Under the pieces are notes generated by a model. It was not told the origin of the DNA. It saw nothing but the letters and a program-made list of their open reading frames with translations, and ran no database searches. This document shows, piece by piece, positions 26,469 to 28,571 of a stretch of 28,571 bases of DNA. The DNA comes from CAZSSM01 sp964609385 (GTDB lineage Bacteria; Planctomycetota; Planctomycetia; Isosphaerales; Isosphaeraceae), in assembly GCA_964609385.1 (NCBI GenBank), contig CAZSSM010000083.1, forward strand, positions 1 through 28,571. The letters run 5' to 3'. Both the position numbers and the translations under genes were made by a program. Each line of letters opens with the position of its first letter. Position 1 is the stretch's first letter.

Positions 26469-27389
26469 GTGCTGCGTGCGGATGCGAGGTCGGTTCCGAT
26501 GGTCGAGTCGTTGTTGCCGGGCTGGTTGAAGCGTTGGTTGGCCGATCGGGTGACGCGTCTGGTGGCCTCGGAGTGGCCTCGACGGCCCGAGGCGCCCGGG
26601 CTCCGACCGATCGCGCCGGGTCGGTCGGCCTACTGTCTCCGCAATCGGACCGAGGAGGGGGCGGAAACCGTCGCGCTCGACCCGATCCAAAGGCTGCCGA
26701 TCCCGCCGGAGTCGCTCTGGTACGACTACGGATCGACGACCGAGGAGTTCCTGGAACGCGGGCGGGCCGACGTCGAGACGATGCGGGCGATCCTAACCGA
26801 GTCGGGCCGACCGCTGATGCCCGGTGAACCGGTCTTGGAATTGGGATGCGCCGCCGGCCGGATGACGCGATGGCTGGCCGACCATGCGCGGGCCGGGGCG
26901 ACGGTCTGGGGCGTGGACCTGAGCGGACCGCACATCGCCTGGTGTCGTCAGCACCTCAGCCCACCGTTGCGGTTCGCCCTGACGACACTCCAACCGCACC
27001 TGCCGTTCGAGGACCGCAGCTTCGCCCTGGCCTTCGCCGGCTCGGTCTTCACGCACATCGACGATCTGGCCGAGACCTGGCTCCTGGAACTCAAGCGCGT
27101 CCTGCAGCCCGGCGGCCGGCTCTACATCACGATCCACGACCGCGACACCCTGAACGCCCTGGCGAAGACCCCCGACCACTGGCTCTGGAAGACCCTAACA
27201 GCCCACCCCGACTTCGAAGGCTTCCGCAACGAACGTTTCGGCATGTTCACGATTGGTCGAGGCACCGACGCTCAGGTCTTCTATGATCTCAACGACCTGG
27301 AAGCACGCCTTAAACCCGACTACCGCCTGAAGGCCGTCAAACCACACGCCTATGGAGTTCAGACGGCCACGCTCTGGGAGCGGATCTGA
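26469..27389 (+). CDS. Class I SAM-dependent methyltransferase
   Basis: Soluble protein of 306 aa with a Rossmann-type methyltransferase domain at about residues 110-225. Motif I is VLELGCAAGRMTRWLADHA (SAM-binding). An acidic residue follows in VWGVDLSGPHIAWC (ribose-binding strand 2), then LPFEDRSFALAFAGSVFTHI and VLQPGGRLYITIHD, the usual strands 4 and 5. The N-terminal 80 residues are Arg/Pro-rich and not diagnostic. The C-terminal part (DHWLWKTLTAHPDF, then TIGRGTDAQVFYDLNDLE) may form a substrate lid. The substrate is not predictable; small molecules or glycan precursors are possible. GTG 26469 is preferred because GGAGGGG stands about 5-6 nt upstream. ATG 26499 is an alternative. Confidence 0.85.
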   Translation: MLRADARSVPMVESLLPGWLKRWLADRVTRLVASEWPRRPEAPGLRPIAPGRSAYCLRNRTEEGAETVALDPIQRLPIPPESLWYDYGSTTEEFLERGRADVETMRAILTESGRPLMPGEPVLELGCAAGRMTRWLADHARAGATVWGVDLSGPHIAWCRQHLSPPLRFALTTLQPHLPFEDRSFALAFAGSVFTHIDDLAETWLLELKRVLQPGGRLYITIHDRDTLNALAKTPDHWLWKTLTAHPDFEGFRNERFGMFTIGRGTDAQVFYDLNDLEARLKPDYRLKAVKPHAYGVQTATLWERI

Positions 27390-27944
27390 GACTTGTTACC
27401 GACAAAACGCCAAATCGTTACGAACGGTCCGTTTAGCTGCTTCTATTTAAGCAATGTGGCAGAAATTTTATTCGTATGCAATCACTCAGTTGCAGATACT
27501 CGAGTCGAACTCGGCAAGTCCCGCGATGAGGAGAATTCCCGGGTGATCGAACGATCCCCTTCGTCATTCATCGGTAGCCGAGATCGATCGACCATCGACG
27601 CGATGGCTTATGGCATCCCAAAGGGATCTGCCTTCCGTCGTCGATGACAGTTAGCTGGGTCTTGTCGGAGCCATCGCAGAGCGTGCCAACGTCGAAGCGA
27701 GATCGTCTCTAGCCCCGCTGGTTTCGATCTTGAGATGTCAGAATTTATTCGGAGAACTTTATTCGACATAGCCGTTGACAAAAACCAACTTCCTTTGAGT
27801 GTCGTCGAATTTGCAGTTCCGATGATTAGTTGAATTTCAGAACAATGTTTTGCTATAGTGCAGAACCACCTCCAAACTGTCCCACCGATGCGACATCCTC
27901 GCGAACCCGGTGAAACTTCTCCTTGTAGAGAGGCTCCGTTCACG
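27390..27944. other. Intergenic region upstream of the repeat-protein gene
   Basis: 555 bp, less GC-rich than the genes, without a credible coding sequence. An open frame at 27393-27647 gives an unremarkable 84-residue product with no ribosome binding site and is not called. The right part holds the promoter candidate at 27830-27859. Confidence 0.5.
27830..27859 (+). promoter_or_regulatory. Candidate sigma-70-type promoter
   Basis: TTGAAT (27830-27835) and TATAGT (27854-27859) are separated by 18 bp, close to the TTGACA/TATAAT consensus. They lie 86 bp upstream of the ATG of the ELWRSDGT-repeat gene. Planctomycete promoters are not well defined, so this is only a candidate. Confidence 0.4.
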
Positions 27945-28571
27945 ATGAGATCCGATTTCTCCTCCCTTCGCATCCGTCGTCGCCCGGTCCTGGAAGATCT
28001 CGAACAACGGAGGCTGTTGTCGGTCGATGTCGGCTTGTTCGACATCAATCAGACTCCGATCCCGAGTTCCTTCAGCGGCGTCGAACCGGTCGTCGTCGAC
28101 GGCGTCACCTACTTCGTCCACGACGACGGAGTCAACGGCCGAGAGCTCTGGCGAAGCGACGGGACCGAAGACGGAACCGTCCTCATCAAGGACATCAACC
28201 CGGGATTCTCAGGCTCCGACCCGGATCAGCTCACCGACGTCGGCGGCATCCTCTTCTTCAACGCCGACGATGGAGTCAACGGCCGAGAGCTCTGGCGAAG
28301 CGACGGAACCGAAGACGGAACCGTCCTCATCAAGGACATCAACACCGGAGACTACTCCTCCTATCCGGATCAGCTCACCGACGTCGGCGGCATCCTCTTC
28401 TTCAACGCCTTCGACGGCGTCAACGGACAAGAGCTCTGGCAAAGCGATGGCACACCGGACGGAACCGTCCTCATCAAGGACATCAACCCGGGATCCTCAG
28501 GCTCCTATCCGTATCGGCTCACGGCCGTCGGAGGAACCCTCTTCTTCAACGCCAACGACGGACTCAACGGA
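27945..28571 (+). CDS. Secreted ELWRSDGT-repeat propeller protein, 3' end outside window
   Basis: The frame stays open from ATG 27945 to the last base (209 codons), so the gene is cut by the window edge. An AGAGAGG ribosome-binding stretch lies 11 nt upstream. The N-terminus reads RRRPVLEDLEQRRLLSVDVG; LEQRRLLS is the planctomycete LExRxxLS motif at residues 19-26. From about residue 50 the protein consists of 48-residue units carrying GVNGRELWRSDGT and GTVLIKDIN, a repeat found in large bacterial surface proteins and thought to form propeller-like blades. Three full units and the start of a fourth are visible. It probably extends far beyond the window. A structural or adhesive surface role is inferred; nothing catalytic is visible. 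Confidence 0.88.
   Translation, partial: MRSDFSSLRIRRRPVLEDLEQRRLLSVDVGLFDINQTPIPSSFSGVEPVVVDGVTYFVHDDGVNGRELWRSDGTEDGTVLIKDINPGFSGSDPDQLTDVGGILFFNADDGVNGRELWRSDGTEDGTVLIKDINTGDYSSYPDQLTDVGGILFFNAFDGVNGQELWQSDGTPDGTVLIKDINPGSSGSYPYRLTAVGGTLFFNANDGLNG
28125..28571 (+). repeat. 144-bp tandem coding repeats
   Basis: Units begin at 28125, 28269, 28413 and 28557 with an exact 144-bp period (48 codons). The first two units share long runs of identical bases, including GAGCTCTGGCGAAGCGACGG and surroundings, far more than protein-level selection needs. This points to recent tandem duplication within the ELWRSDGT-repeat gene. Confidence 0.9.

Noticed and set aside
27775..27804. TTGACA at 27775 as a promoter -35
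   Set aside because: No acceptable -10 hexamer lies 16-18 bp downstream; the pair at 27830-27859 is better.

Overview
The window looks like a piece of a GC-rich planctomycete chromosome, probably of the Isosphaeraceae/Gemmatales kind. The evidence is the high GC content, two secreted proteins carrying the N-terminal LExRxxLS motif typical of planctomycetes (EPLEPRVVLS at the left, LEQRRLLS at the right edge), an FG-GAP propeller protein, an arylsulfatase remnant and paired aspartyl protease-PDZ proteins. No rRNA, tRNA, transposase or prophage gene was recognised.

Layout. 1-455 has no credible gene. 456-1721 (+) is a Tat-exported sulfite-oxidase-like molybdopterin enzyme. 2026-2452 (-) is the wreck of an arylsulfatase whose middle is deleted. 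2725-4560 (+) is a seven-repeat FG-GAP propeller protein. 4789-9512 is a large CRISPR array: 64 repeats and 63 spacers, with a 36-nt repeat. The repeat end, a decayed terminal repeat and the flanks all suggest that it is transcribed leftwards from a leader at about 9513-9700. No cas gene lies in the window. The leader shares its intergenic region with the divergent gyrA (10080-12785, +). Then come a secreted beta-propeller/phosphoesterase fusion (12965-15691, +), a two-gene module of an unknown protein plus a frameshifted HEPN-like protein (15834-17013, +), and an aldo/keto reductase (17035-18036, +).

From 23350 down to 18156 a minus-strand run encodes a sugar-porter MFS transporter, a GH32 fructan/sucrose hydrolase, a DedA/VTT-type membrane protein and a ZIP metal transporter. 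The first two form a coherent fructan/sucrose use pair. An AT-rich non-coding stretch follows (about 23750-23910). Next is a translationally coupled pair of retropepsin-like protease-PDZ proteins (26218 down to 24299), the second of which has lost the canonical DTG active-site triad (DLG). A SAM methyltransferase (26469-27389, +) is divergent from them. The window ends inside a secreted ELWRSDGT-repeat propeller protein built of near-identical 144-bp units.

The items most worth a second look are the cas-less CRISPR array with its leader inverted repeat and one 10-nt-deleted repeat, the GyrA with Asn/Pro at the two quinolone-determining positions, the frameshifted HEPN module, the DLG protease paralogue and the arylsulfatase deletion.
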